Source: Paenibacillus cisolokensis (GTDB lineage: Bacteria; Bacillota; Bacilli; Paenibacillales; Paenibacillaceae). Taken from it: 64,000 bases of DNA. Below are positions 7,521 through 16,901 of the stretch, in pieces. The stretch lies in contig NZ_BOVJ01000050.1 in assembly GCF_018403665.1 (NCBI RefSeq), positions 1 to 64,000 of the forward strand, written 5' to 3'. Numbering within the stretch: position 1 is the stretch's first letter; each line of letters begins with the position of its first letter. The notes beneath the pieces were generated by a model. The model had not been told where the DNA came from, ran no database searches, and saw only the letters and a list, made by a program, of their open reading frames with translations. Made by a program: the position numbers and the translations under genes.

Positions 7521-8624
7521 TTATTGAATGCGATTGCCGTTGCTTGGGTCGAACAGATGAATCCGGTCTTCCCGAAACAGCAGATGGATCGGGTCCCCCG
7601 TCCGGTAGTGGACGTCTTCCCCGGTGACCAGGCTGAGCAGCGTCTCGCCCACCCGGATATGGACCCGGCATTCTTCGCCCAGGCTCTCGAAGATCGTAAC
7701 CTTGGTGCTGATCGTGTGCGGGTCGCTTCCGCCGACGATATGGATGTCGGCCGGCCGGATGCCGAATCGGTACGGCTGGCTGTCTCTCACTTTTTCCCGG
7801 TAGGCGGCGGGAACCTCGAATTCCAGGAGCGAATCTTCGATGCGGAACATCTTTTTGCCCGTCTTCGCCGTGAAGGCGTGGACGGTAAACAGGTTCATCG
7901 GCGGTTCCCCGATAAAGCCGGCCACGAACTCGTTCACCGGATGGTTGTATACTTCCAGCGGGGTTCCGAACTGCTGCAGGACGCCTTCGTTAATAATGGC
8001 GATCCGGTCGGCAAGCGCCATCGCTTCCGACTGGTCGTGCGTCACGATGATGCTGGTCGACTTGATTTCCGTGTGCAGGCGTTTCAGCTCGGTGCGCATG
8101 CTCTGGCGCATTTTGCCGTCCAAATGGGACAATGGTTCGTCCAGCAGCAGAATGCCCGGTTTCCGCACGATCGCCCTGGCGATGTTGACCCGCTGTTTCT
8201 GTCCTCCTGACAGAGCCGCCGGCTTCATGTCGAGCAGCGAAGTGATGTGGAGAAGCTCCGCGATTTTCCCGACCTCGCGCTTGATTTCCTCCTCCGGCGT
8301 CTTTTTGGCGCGCAGATTGAAAGCGATGTTGTCGTACACCGTCAGCGGAGGATAAAGCGCGTAGTTCTCGAACGCGAGGCCCACGTTCCGCTTGCTCGGA
8401 TGCAGGCGGTTGACCACCGTTCCGCCGATCTCGATTTCCCCGGAAGTGATATCCTCCAGACCGGCGATCATGCGCAGGGTGGTCGACTTGCCGCAGCCGG
8501 ATGGGCCGAGGAAAGCGATGAATTCTCCGTCGCGGGCAGTCAAATTCAAAGATTTGACGGCATGAATCCGTTCTTTCTGCTTCATGTACGTCTTGTTCAA
8601 ATCCCGGATCACCAGTTCAGCCAA
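7521..8624 (-). CDS. MalK/UgpC-type ABC transporter ATPase (second of the pair)
   Basis: ATPase of a CUT1-type carbohydrate/polyol importer, 367 residues. Walker A GPSGCGKSTTLRMIAG (residues about 38-53), signature LSGGQKQRVNIARAI, Walker B ILLLDEPLSHLD and switch VTHDQSEAMALADRIAII, then a TOBE-type regulatory domain (about 235-360). Its start overlaps the end of the first ATPase gene. Two different ATPase genes in one importer operon also occur in the rhizobial glycerol transporter GlpSTPQV, an arrangement unlike the shared single MsmX of most Firmicutes. Intact frame. Confidence 0.92.
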   Translation of the reverse strand: MAELVIRDLNKTYMKQKERIHAVKSLNLTARDGEFIAFLGPSGCGKSTTLRMIAGLEDITSGEIEIGGTVVNRLHPSKRNVGLAFENYALYPPLTVYDNIAFNLRAKKTPEEEIKREVGKIAELLHITSLLDMKPAALSGGQKQRVNIARAIVRKPGILLLDEPLSHLDGKMRQSMRTELKRLHTEIKSTSIIVTHDQSEAMALADRIAIINEGVLQQFGTPLEVYNHPVNEFVAGFIGEPPMNLFTVHAFTAKTGKKMFRIEDSLLEFEVPAAYREKVRDSQPYRFGIRPADIHIVGGSDPHTISTKVTIFESLGEECRVHIRVGETLLSLVTGEDVHYRTGDPIHLLFREDRIHLFDPSNGNRIQ

Positions 8625-9748
8625 CGGAACGCACTCCCTTCTCTCCGGCTCTCGCGATGAATCGTCCGGTTCCGCTGTCGAAAAAGATGGCTTCCTCCAC
8701 GTTGAATTTGAGATAGATCGGCTGGTCCGGCTTTACGTCCAAATCCGCAGCCGCGATCAGCCGGATCAGCTGCCCGTCGGCTTGAACCGTCAAAATCGCT
8801 TTCGCGCCGAGCGGTTCGAAGCTGTATACCGACGCGCGGAGCATGGAAGGATCGCCGGTGAAGCTGTATTTGATGTCCTTGGGACGGAACCCCGCCCGCA
8901 CGGTATCCGCGCCGTGTTCCTCCAGCGCTTGCCTCACCCGGCCGGGAACCGCAAAATGATCGCTGTCGCCAAGCAAGTTCAGGTACATCCATCCGTCCTT
9001 GTTCACCAGACCGGCGGTCAAAATATTGATCTCCGGTTCGCCGAACGCTTCCGCGACGAATTCGGTGGCAGGCCGGTAGTAGATTTCGTCCGGCGTGCCG
9101 ATCTGCTCGATTCTGCCTTGATTCAGAACGGCAATGCGGTCGGCCAGGCTGAGCGCTTCCAGATAGTCGTGCGTGACGTAGATTGTCGTGGTATTGAGAT
9201 TGGCCTGCATTTCCTTGAATTCCGCCCGCATCTGGTGGCGCAGCTTGGCATCCAGGTGCGTCAGCGGTTCATCCATCAGAAACACTTCCGGATTTCGGAC
9301 AAGCGCGCGCCCCAGCGAGACGCGCTGCCGCTGCCCGTTCGACAATTCGGAAGGGAGCCGCTGCAGCAGCCAGTCGATGCGCAATATTTTGGCCACCCGT
9401 TCGACCTCTTCCCGGATTTTGCCCTCCGGCTGGCGGTACTTCGGACTCCGCAGCGGGGAAGCGATATTTTCAAACACCGTCAAATGAGGATACAAGGCGT
9501 AGTTCTCGAACACCATCGCCACGTTGCGGTCCTCCGGCTCCAGCGAATTGACGACATTGCCGTTCATGGTGATGACGCCTTCCTCCGGCACCAGGATGCC
9601 CGCGATCAGGTTGAGCAAGGTGGTCTTGCCTGCGCCCGCCGGCCCGAAGATGACGTAGAACTCTTTGTCCTTGACGTCGATGCTGACCCCGCTCAGCGCC
9701 GTATTTTTTTGAATTTTTGGTAACGTGCTTCAGGGCGATATTCGCCAT
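8617..9748 (-). CDS. MalK/UgpC-type ABC transporter ATPase (first of the pair, frameshifted)
   Basis: Partner ATPase of the same importer. The start is MANIALKHVTK at 9748. An extra base in the T run 9714-9718 shifts the frame; after removal the Walker A reads GPAGAGKTTLLNLIAG, followed by VFENYALYPHLTVFENIASPL, signature LSNGQRQRVSLGRALV, Walker B FLMDEPLTHLDAKL and VTHDYLEALSLADRIAVL. A TOBE domain follows. The signature LSNGQ departs from LSGGQ and Walker A has GPAGAGKT, so with its partner it may form an asymmetric ATPase pair. It overlaps the next gene by 8 bases. Confidence 0.88.
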
Positions 9749-9772
9749 CGGCTCTCCTCCTTTCCCTTGTTG

Positions 9773-10593
9773 TCAGCCTTTCACCGCACCCATGCTCAAG
9801 CCGCGAACCAGGTGCTTCTGGATCAGCAAAGCCAATATCACTTCCGGCAGCGCCGAAATGGTGACCGCGGCTGCCATCTGTCCGTAATGGACCGTGTCGG
9901 AAGAGATGTATTTTAGAGACGCCACCGTCGTGGTGACGACATCCTGGCCGGCGAGCAGCAAGGCGAAGGTGAAGTTATTCCAGACGAAGATGAACGACAG
10001 CAGCGCCGCCGCAACCATGCCCGGCTTGATCAGAGGCATGTTGATTTTCAGAAACACGCGCCACCAGGAATATCCGTCGACCCTTGCGGCATGCTCGATT
10101 TCGGGAGAAATATCCTCAAAGTAGCCTCTCAGAATCCAAATGATAAAGGGCAGCGAAATCAGCTGAAACACCCAGATGAGACCGAACGCGGTGTCGTACA
10201 AGCCGATTCTTTGGTAGATCAGAAACAAAGGAAGAATGACGAGCATTTCAGGCGCAAACCGGAAAGACAGGAACGTAAACGCCAAATCTTCTTTCCCTTT
10301 GAAATCGAACCGGGCCAGCGCATAGGCCGCGGGCACGCCCACCACCAGCGACAGCAGCACCGCTCCCACGCTGACAAACACGTTATTCATGAAGTAGCCG
10401 ATATACTCGCCGGTGGAAAACAGCACCCGATAGTTTTCCAGCGTCGGGTGGAACACGAAAATGGTGTTGAACATCTCGCGGTCGTGCTTGAACGAAATGA
10501 GCAGCATCCAAAACAGCGGAAACAAGGCAAACAAGGCGTACAAGAGCAGCGCCGAGTTTTCAGAATTTTGACAATCGGATTCGCATTTCCCAT
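9773..10593 (-). CDS. carbohydrate/polyol ABC transporter permease, MalG-type (frameshifted)
   Basis: Inner-membrane permease with six predicted helices. The start MGNANPIVKILK at 10593 joins the main frame (YALFALFPLFWMLLISFKHD) once a lost base in the T run 10557-10560 is restored. The EAA loop reads IEHAARVDGYSWWRVFLKINMPLIKPGM, the docking site for the ATPase. The C-terminus LVRGLSMGAVKG is typical of MalG-like subunits. Lies between permease 1 and ATPase 1. Confidence 0.88.
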
Positions 10594-10607
10594 CGGTTAT
10601 GGCCCCC

Positions 10608-11576
10608 TCAACTCCCGGATGCGTTTTTCTGCGCGCGGCTCCAGTATCGGATCAGATAGTAGCTCAGGATGTAAATGAACACCCAAAGAATGAGCATATA
10701 GGGAAGCGCAGTGCCCAATTCCTTGTACGTAAAGGCTTCGTTGTAAGCGGTCAGCGGCAACGACATTAAGGTGTCGCCGGGGCCGCCGCGGGTCAGGGCG
10801 AAAATTATCGAAAACTCCTGCAAGGAGATCATGATCCTGAACAGCAGGGCGATCAGCAGCAAAGGCTTGATCATCGGAAGCGTGAGCGTCTTGAACGTAA
10901 ACCAGGCCGATCCACCGTCCACCATGGCTGATTCGAACGGCGCTTTGGGCAGCGATCGGAGTCCGGCCAGCACGAGGACGATGACGAAAGGCGTGTTTAC
11001 CCAAACGTCGATCAGGACGACGGAGAACATGGCGGTCTTCGGATCCGCGCCCCACAGGAAGTTGTCGATTCCGATCGATCGAAGGGCGTAAGCGATGACG
11101 CCGACCGAGTTGTTCGTCATCAGCTGCCAGATCAGCGTCGCAATGACGGGCGCGATCATCAGCGGGAAGATCAGCACCATCCGAAGCGCCTTGGACAGCC
11201 GGGTGTCCTGGTTCAGCATCAGGGCAATCCCGATGCCGAGCAGCATTTCCACGCCAGTCGAGAAGAAGGCGTACTGCAAAGTGACCCAGACGCTGTGCCA
11301 GAACAACGGATCCGTCAGCATTTGGGTCCAGTTCTCCAGCCCGACGAACGAATAATCTTTGTATTTGAAAGAGTAGTTGGTCAGCGAGTAATAGATCGAA
11401 ATAAAGAACGGGATCAAAATGCCGATCGTAAGCAGCAAGGCGGGGGCCAGAATCAGATAGGGCCGGGCCTTGCGCATGAAAGGAATCGGCGGGATCTTAT
11501 CCGAATTCGGGGTCGCGCTTGCATTGGCCAGATCCGCGAACGGGACCGACGGGTCCGGTCTGCCGATTGAACTCAT
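10608..11576 (-). CDS. carbohydrate/polyol ABC transporter permease, MalF-type
   Basis: First permease of the importer, about 322 residues with an N-terminal cytoplasmic extension and six membrane segments. The EAA-like loop ESAMVDGGSAWFTFKTLTLPMI is conserved, followed by FALTRGGPGDTL, a hallmark of CUT1 permeases. I chose the ATG at 11576 because AGGAG lies 7-8 bases upstream; an ATG two codons earlier (11582) overlaps the ribosome site. Intact frame. Confidence 0.92.
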   Translation of the reverse strand: MSSIGRPDPSVPFADLANASATPNSDKIPPIPFMRKARPYLILAPALLLTIGILIPFFISIYYSLTNYSFKYKDYSFVGLENWTQMLTDPLFWHSVWVTLQYAFFSTGVEMLLGIGIALMLNQDTRLSKALRMVLIFPLMIAPVIATLIWQLMTNNSVGVIAYALRSIGIDNFLWGADPKTAMFSVVLIDVWVNTPFVIVLVLAGLRSLPKAPFESAMVDGGSAWFTFKTLTLPMIKPLLLIALLFRIMISLQEFSIIFALTRGGPGDTLMSLPLTAYNEAFTYKELGTALPYMLILWVFIYILSYYLIRYWSRAQKNASGS

Positions 11577-11651
11577 GGACATTCTCCTTCCGGTACGGCA
11601 GACGGACGCGACAGATCACGCCATCGCGTCCGCTCCCGTAAATCGATGGGA

Positions 11652-13106
11652 TTATTGCACGCGAATGCGGGAGACGCGTTCGTTGATGTCTTTGGCGAGC
11701 TGCTTCATACGGCTTTCCGCATCCGCTTGCCCTGTCACGATATCTTGCAGGGCGGCCGCCCATTCGGTAGTGGTGTTGAAAAATTCGGGCTGCGGCGTGA
11801 ACTTGATCGAAGTGTTGTCGATGACCGCCCGGAACGTTTGATAGTAGCCCGGGAACTTGGAGATCCGCGCAAGGAAGTCCGGGTCCTCCCATACCGATTG
11901 TCGGATCGGGTTGAACACTTTGGCTTGGGTCGCTCCCCAAAGGGTGTGCTCCTTGCCGGTGAAATACTGCATGAACAGCCACGCGGCGTCTTTCTTCTTG
12001 GACGACTGGTTCATGGCGATGGACCAGATCCACTCGTTGGCTCCGACCGGCTGGCCTTCCTTGACGATCGGAGGCGGCGCGGTGCCCAGGTTGCCCGCTT
12101 CTTGGGAAGCGCCTTCAGAACCCTGGAAGATGGCGAAAATGTCGGCGTCGAACGCCATGGCCGCTTTGCCGGCGCCCAGGTCGGAAGAAGCTTGATACCA
12201 AGTGTAGTTCGTCCAGTCTTTCGGTCCGGCTCTCTTGACGAGCTCGGCGAATTTCTTCGTGATTTCGATCGCTTCCGGGCTGTCCAGCTTGGAAACGAGC
12301 TTGCCGTCCTGAATTTCAAAGTCTTTGGCGCCGCTCATGCTGAACGCCGACATGTAGCCGGGGTGGATCGTCGCCCACGAACGGGTGCCGCGCACGGCAA
12401 CGCCGTAGGAGCCTTCGCCGTTCCAGCCGTTCAGTTTCTCGCCGATTTCAATGAGTTCGTCGAACGTTTTCGGCGGCTGGGCGCCGATCGATTCGAGGGC
12501 GCGCTTGTTGTAAATCAGGACGTTTGACTCAAAGCCGAGCGGCAGCGCCCAGAGGCTGCCCGTGCCCACCGCGTGGCCGGGGACGAGATCCCAGCGGTCG
12601 CCGTCCAGGATGCCTTTGAAAATATCGTTTATGTCGTATCCGCTGTCCGTTTTGGAAGGGTCGTTAAGGAACGAGTCGAGTTCCTGAATGTAATCCGCCG
12701 GCGCGTACTCCCAGAGCTGATACGAACCGGTCATGAATACGTCCGGGTTCCCGTTGCGGGCGTTGAGCGCCGTCGTCAGCTTGTCGAAGTAGTTTTCTTC
12801 GGGCGTGATCGAATAGTTGACTTTGATCCCGGTCAGCTCTTCGAACTGCGGCAGTCTGGCGATGATGGCTTCCGCATAGGGATGCTGGTTCAGCATCACA
12901 TTGATTTGTCCGCCGGAATGCTTCTTCCAGTCGAAGGCCCCGCCGTCCGATGCCGGCTGCGGGCTTGATGCGCCAGGACTTGCCCCGCCGGAAGCGCTCG
13001 GACTGGGGCTTGACGATTGTCCGCCGGAAGAACAGGCGGACAGGAAGACGAGTAAAGCGGTTACAACAAGCGGAATGATCGATTTCATGGCACGGCTTTT
13101 TTTCAT
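11652..13106 (-). CDS. solute-binding lipoprotein of the polyol ABC importer
   Basis: Extracellular ligand-binding component. Signal peptide and lipobox: MKKSRAMKSII, hydrophobic stretch and LSAC (lipidation at the Cys near residue 25), then a Ser/Pro/Gly-rich linker. The body is a family 1 solute-binding protein: INVMLNQHPYAEAI, FEELTGIKVNYSI, GNPDVFMTGSYQLWEY, ANEWIWSIAMNQSSKKKDAAWLFMQYFTG. The start at 13106 follows GGGGGA; a farther ATG at 13121 lacks a ribosome site. It leads the nine-gene operon. The ligand is not readable from sequence; the downstream enzymes suggest a small polyol. Confidence 0.92.
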   Translation of the reverse strand: MKKSRAMKSIIPLVVTALLVFLSACSSGGQSSSPSPSASGGASPGASSPQPASDGGAFDWKKHSGGQINVMLNQHPYAEAIIARLPQFEELTGIKVNYSITPEENYFDKLTTALNARNGNPDVFMTGSYQLWEYAPADYIQELDSFLNDPSKTDSGYDINDIFKGILDGDRWDLVPGHAVGTGSLWALPLGFESNVLIYNKRALESIGAQPPKTFDELIEIGEKLNGWNGEGSYGVAVRGTRSWATIHPGYMSAFSMSGAKDFEIQDGKLVSKLDSPEAIEITKKFAELVKRAGPKDWTNYTWYQASSDLGAGKAAMAFDADIFAIFQGSEGASQEAGNLGTAPPPIVKEGQPVGANEWIWSIAMNQSSKKKDAAWLFMQYFTGKEHTLWGATQAKVFNPIRQSVWEDPDFLARISKFPGYYQTFRAVIDNTSIKFTPQPEFFNTTTEWAAALQDIVTGQADAESRMKQLAKDINERVSRIRVQ

Positions 13107-13469
13107 GCTTGAATCCCCCATTGTCTCGTTGCGGCATGGCAACGAATTTTTTGACGATCCGTTGTAAGCGTTGCCAAGTTGTTGTGCTAATGGTTCCCTT
13201 CGAACTCCGCAACCCCTCCCTTTCATCGGAACAAATCCGGATTGTAAATTTAATGTTATCATTTATTTTCGATTTGTCAATTTCATTTTCGATTTTTATT
13301 ATTTTTATTTGCAATTGTTTAATATAACGAACCATAACGATAAGTGTTATCTTACTTTTTCTTTTATTTAATGGATTAAACGCTTCCAACTTCAAATTGA
13401 TAAGTCTATGCGCTTTTGATATGCTAAGCGTAATATGGACTTAACATAAAAAAATAAAAGGTGATTATC
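13107..13469. promoter_or_regulatory. divergent promoter region with ATTTTCGATTT direct repeats
   Basis: This AT-rich 360-base gap separates the importer operon from the second DeoR gene. ATTTTCGATTT occurs at 13265-13275 and 13285-13295, exactly 20 bp apart. The same core (TTTATTTTCGATT) recurs at 15501 ahead of the egsA-like gene. The spacing and TTTTCG core fit a DeoR-family operator shared by these genes. Promoter hexamers are not clear enough to assign. Confidence 0.5.
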
Positions 13470-14244
13470 GTGTCAAAAATGTTCAAAACTGAAAGAAGAG
13501 ACAAAATTATAGAGCTTCTAAAAGAACAACAAAGAGCGACAGTGAAGGAACTGTCGAAAATGCTGGGCGTATCCGAGGCCACTCTCCGTTCCGACCTGCA
13601 ATGGATGGAGGAAGACGGCCTCTTGCAGCGGACGCACGGGGGCGCGGTTCTGCAGACCGAAGCGCAGACGGAAACCAGCTTTGCCGTCCGGGAAAAAAGA
13701 ATCCGGAAGAGAAGATGGCCATCGCGGCCAAAGCGGCGGAATTGGTGGACAGCGGCCAATGCATCTTGCTCGATGCCAGCTCGACCGCTTTGGAACTGGC
13801 CAGACGCCTGAAAAAATGCCGATCCGGCTCATCGTGGTGACGAGCGGGATTCACGCCGCCCTTGAACTGCGGGAAAATCCGGGTATAACGGTCATTTTGA
13901 TCGGCGGGGTGCTCAGGTTGGGGTCGTTTGCCATCGAAGGAACATTGGGGATGCACATCCTGCACCAGATCAATGTCGACACGATGTTCGCGTCGGCGAG
14001 AGGATTTACGATCGAGGACGGATTAACGGACTTCAACGTCTACGAGGTCGAACTGAAGAAGGAGATGGTGAAAGCGTCCCGGAAACTCATTGCGCTGCTC
14101 GATTACAGCAAGCTGGGCAAAAGCTCGATCTCTTCCTTTGCCCGGACTTCGGAAATCGACACGATCATCATCGATTCGAAGGCGTCGCCGGAGATGCTGG
14201 GCAAGCTGGCGGAGATGAATATCCGCGTCTTGAAAACGGAATAA
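13470..14244 (+). CDS. DeoR-family transcriptional regulator (second copy, two frameshifts)
   Basis: Close relative of the regulator at 2606. HTH: TERRDKIIELLKEQQRATVKEL and SEATLRSDLQWMEEDGLLQR; effector domain: LLDASSTALELARRL, TSGIHAALEL, LIGGVLRLGSFAIEG, GLTDFNVYEVELKKEM, DYSKLGKSS. Two A runs (13692-13697 and 13811-13816) are each one base short; restoring both gives a continuous 250-residue protein. I prefer the GTG at 13470 (AAAGG eight bases upstream) over the in-frame GTG at 13461. It diverges from the importer operon, which it probably controls in response to a phosphorylated intermediate. Confidence 0.88.
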
Positions 14245-14273
14245 AAAGGCAGGCACATTTCATGCCCGCCTTT
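14245..14273. terminator. bidirectional terminator between deoR2 and egsA-like gene
   Basis: AAAGGCAGGCA (14245-14255) and TGCCCGCCTTT (14263-14273) pair with one G-U, flanked by A and T runs on both sides. It serves two convergent genes. The stop codon of the minus-strand gene lies in its loop. Confidence 0.75.
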
Positions 14274-15416
14274 CGTTATAGGCCTTCAGCAGCGTATTCC
14301 GGTTTTTGCGCACCTGATGGGCTTCTTTCAGGCTTCTGTCCAGCAGTTCCTTGTCGATCCCCAGTTCCGCCGGCGAGGCAGGGCCTCCCGCCGTCCGAAG
14401 CCACTCGCGAAGCTGATCGGGCGAAGGGATTTGCCCGATTTCCCGCTTCGTTTGGTCATCGAGCTCCATCAACCCTTCCCCGGCGATTTTCCGGTACAAC
14501 GCCGATATTTCCGCGCACGCGACTCCCACTTTCGCACCGTGCAGCAGCTGCTTCTTGCCGAGCCGGATGTATTCCATCTCCCAATAGTGCGACAGATGAT
14601 GTTCGGAACCCGAAGCCGGATAAGATTGTCCGAAGATGAGCATCGCCAGCCCCGATTCAATCAATCCGTTCATCAGAATGCGGATCCCATCCCGCTCCCG
14701 CTTTCCGATGCTCTCCACATGCTCCGCGCAGCGCGCAGCGCGTCGGCCGTGATCTTATAGGCCGCATGGCAGTACCTTTCCCCGGCGGTCCGATAGCCGT
14801 AAGTCCAGTCGAACAGCGAAGTGAACTTGCCGAGCATGTCCCCGAAACCGGCGGCGACCATGCGGGAAGGCGCTTGGACCAGCACGTCCAGTTCGGCGAA
14901 AATCGCCACGGGGGAAGATGCCGGGATCGTGATTTTCTCCCCTCGAACAATGATGGGGGCCCCTTTGGAATTGAAACCGTCAACCGACGGCGCCGTCGGC
15001 ACGGAAAGGAACGGCTTGTTCGTCTTGAAGGCGATGAAACGGGATATATCGTGCAGCGTCCCCGCACCCGCAACCAGGATCAGATCGGTTTTCTCCGTAT
15101 CGATCTCCAGCAGAACCTGGATAATCGTCTGCTCGTCCGCGACCACATCCCCGACGGCGTTCGGCTGCGCGAGAACGAGCCTGCTGTCGATCCCGGCATC
15201 TTTCAGTGACTGCTCCACTCTCTTTCCGGCCGCCTCGTACGTATTGGAGTCGGCCACCAATGCGATATGGCGGTATCCCCGCTCCGCCAAATAACCGGGA
15301 ATCAGGTCGACGGCGCCCGCTTCCACGACAATCGAGTCCAGCGTGACGGGATTGTGCGGATGTCCGCACGGACAGGAGGCGACGGCCTGATTCACTTTTT
15401 GGATCATCGTTTCCAT
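14260..15416 (-). CDS. egsA: sn-glycerol-1-phosphate dehydrogenase family (EgsA/AraM), frameshifted
   Basis: Metal-dependent dehydrogenase of the G1PDH/GldA superfamily that normally interconverts dihydroxyacetone phosphate and glycerol 1-phosphate. Seen: VVEAGAVDLIPGYL, GAGTLHDISRFIAFKTNKPFLSVPTAPSVDG (NAD and substrate loop), GFGDMLGKFTSLFDW (metal Asp) and GSEHHLSHYWE (metal histidines). A one-base loss near 14718 splits the frame; the corrected length is about 385 residues, normal for AraM. The start METMIQKVNQ at 15416 has AGAGG upstream. It converges on deoR2, and its upstream region shares an ATTTTCGATT element with the importer promoter, so it probably belongs to the regulon. It could act on a tetrulose phosphate rather than DHAP. 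Confidence 0.85.
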
Positions 15417-15500
15417 GGGCAAGAACCTCTTTTCGTCAAAATTCGATCGCATCTCTAACCCATGTTTTATTTTCCGCCGCCCGTTATCATTTTGTCAACT

Positions 15501-15513
15501 TTTATTTTCGATT
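15501..15513. promoter_or_regulatory. TTTATTTTCGATT element ahead of the egsA-like gene
   Basis: This 13-mer is also present at 13262-13274 in the importer/deoR2 promoter. It lies 85 bases upstream of the egsA-like start in AT-rich DNA. A shared operator for one of the DeoR proteins is likely but unproven. Confidence 0.4.
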
Positions 15514-15527
15514 ATTTTCAATAATTT

Positions 15528-15695
15528 TCAATTCGAAACAATTTCCGTTTTCATTGTGCCGATATGTACGCGTGCTGCGCAAGGCAAGGGACGGATCAAG
15601 GGGTCACCGAATCCCATGAGCGGCAGGAAGACAACGATGCGGTCCATCACGAAGGGCCATCCCAACACTACCAACAAGTAAAACATTTCGAGCAT
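15528..15695 (-). CDS. small hydrophobic hypothetical protein
   Basis: An ATG at 15695 follows GGAGG by about nine bases and opens 55 codons starting MLEMFYLLVVLGWPFVMDRI, a probable membrane segment, and ending near MKTEIVSN. The ribosome site overlaps the stop of the remnant at 15710, suggesting an old two-gene arrangement. No family is recognised. It may be a truncated membrane protein, since the part after residue 38 looks like low-quality coding sequence. Confidence 0.3.
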   Translation of the reverse strand: MLEMFYLLVVLGWPFVMDRIVVFLPLMGFGDPLIRPLPCAARVHIGTMKTEIVSN

Positions 15696-15709
15696 GAACC
15701 GTTGCCTCC

Positions 15710-15862
15710 TCAGACCGGGACTTTCTCGTTCCAGTCAAATTGGTAATCGTAGATCCATTCGTTCGAGTGATTGTTCGCGGATTTCAAAAACAAAGGAAGC
15801 ATCAGATCGCGGAAAAACACCTGGATCGGGCCTGTCGCATGCTTGCGCTGTCCGATGCTGCG
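15710..15862 (-). pseudogene. C-terminal remnant, possibly an FAD-dependent oxidoreductase
   Basis: About 50 codons on the minus strand end in EWIYDYQFDWNEKVPV and a stop. They are preceded by IGQRKHATGPIQVFFRDLMLPLFLK. This pattern (basic helix, LPLxLK, then WIYDYxxDW) resembles the tail of YetM-like FAD monooxygenases. Upstream (15862-16060) the frame degrades. The family is a guess from motif memory. Confidence 0.3.
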
Positions 15863-16072
15863 GTAATTTGTTGTTATCGACAAAGCCGAGTCCGGAGCCG
15901 TTTGAATCAGTTGTAACCGATGTATACCCAGTATTTGGGATAGTGCCGGCGAAGCTGTCACTAAGTGACAAACTAAAGATTGGCATATTGAATTTGAAGT
16001 CTTTGTCGATAAATTAAGTGGGGTAGTGAAGCGCTCACCCAGCTAGTTTAATTGCCTAAGAACGATCCCTTT

Positions 16073-16734
16073 TTAACTTGACAGATCCTGGTCTTCTGTT
16101 ATCCGATAAGAACATCGGTTTCCGCCTGACAAGAGATATTCCACTCGTTCGACGGTCACATGATCGCCGAGTACCGATCGAAAGAGTTCAAGCTCTTTCC
16201 GGCAAAACCGGAGCAAACAGCGGCAGCCTCCATGATCGGACAATGTTTCTGTACGAATAAGTAGCTTCCGTCCTCTTGCTCCTGTACTTCTGCGAAATAC
16301 CCCTCGTTCATGCGGATCATTGATAAAGTTTGAAGCCTGTCCTTCAAATTTATCGCATCCGATAATTGCGCTTGATATGTTTCCTTCTGAGTAAGATTAT
16401 GATCATCCAGTATTTTCCATAATCCTTCTTCTCCGAACGAGGCTCGAATCGAATGAAGCAAATCAACCGATAATTGCAAATAACCATTAGGAAACCAACG
16501 GTTCGCCAGAGCCGTCAGCCTCCATATTTTCGCAGGCCTGCCCATTGGGCGGGCCTCTTCTTCATATTCAACGACTTGTTGTTTTTGTAGTTCATATAAA
16601 TGTTGACGCACAGCCATCCCTGTCAATGACAATTTGGAAGCTAATGTAACGGCATCCATAGGACCATGCTGCTTCAGCAGCGTAACAATCGCCTTTCTCG
16701 TGTTTTTTACAGACGTTTCGTCCTTCTTCTTCAC
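16073..16734 (-). CDS. HTH regulator with cysteine cluster, SufR/ArsR-like (frameshifted)
   Basis: Winged-helix DNA-binding domain (residues about 10-75: AIVTLLKQHGPMDAVTLASKLSLTGMAVRQHLYELQKQQVVEY, ARPMGRPAKIW) of the SufR-type family. The T run read on the minus strand at 16207-16204 is one base short; once corrected, the C-terminus reads HCPIMEAAAVCSGFCRKELELF and later GGNRCSY before a stop at 16073. Four cysteines (HC, AVC, FC, RC) match the Fe-S ligand layout of SufR-like regulators. It diverges from the azoreductase/MFS/OYE genes, so a redox- or electrophile-sensing repressor of those genes is the best inference. An alternative is a ligand-binding ArsR-type protein without a cluster. 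Confidence 0.8.
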
Positions 16735-16803
16735 GTCTCATCGACTCCCATGTTCCATAATTTTCGAACGGATCGTGCTTTTTCTACATTCTAAAGAAAA
16801 TTC

Positions 16804-16861
16804 TTGACAAAGTCAAAACTAGAGGATAAATTTGGTTTATAAATATAATACTTTATAAAGT
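16804..16861 (+). promoter_or_regulatory. promoter and ACTTTATAAAGT palindrome of the detoxification operon
   Basis: TTGACA at 16804-16809, a 17-base spacer and TAAATT at 16827-16832 form a good vegetative promoter. The perfect 12-bp palindrome ACTTTATAAAGT (16850-16861) lies just downstream, where a repressor would block transcription, and 41 bases before the azoreductase ATG. It is the likely operator for the divergent cysteine-rich regulator. Confidence 0.65.
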
Positions 16862-16901
16862 TTTTATCATCGAAAGTAAATCGTGAGCGGAGGGAAAGAA
16901 A

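Noticed and set aside
6859-7527. Long plus-strand frames opposite the dehydrogenase, permease and SBP genes
   Set aside because: They mirror strong minus-strand coding sequence, lack ribosome sites and show low-complexity Arg/His-rich composition. Similar shadows across the window were also dropped.
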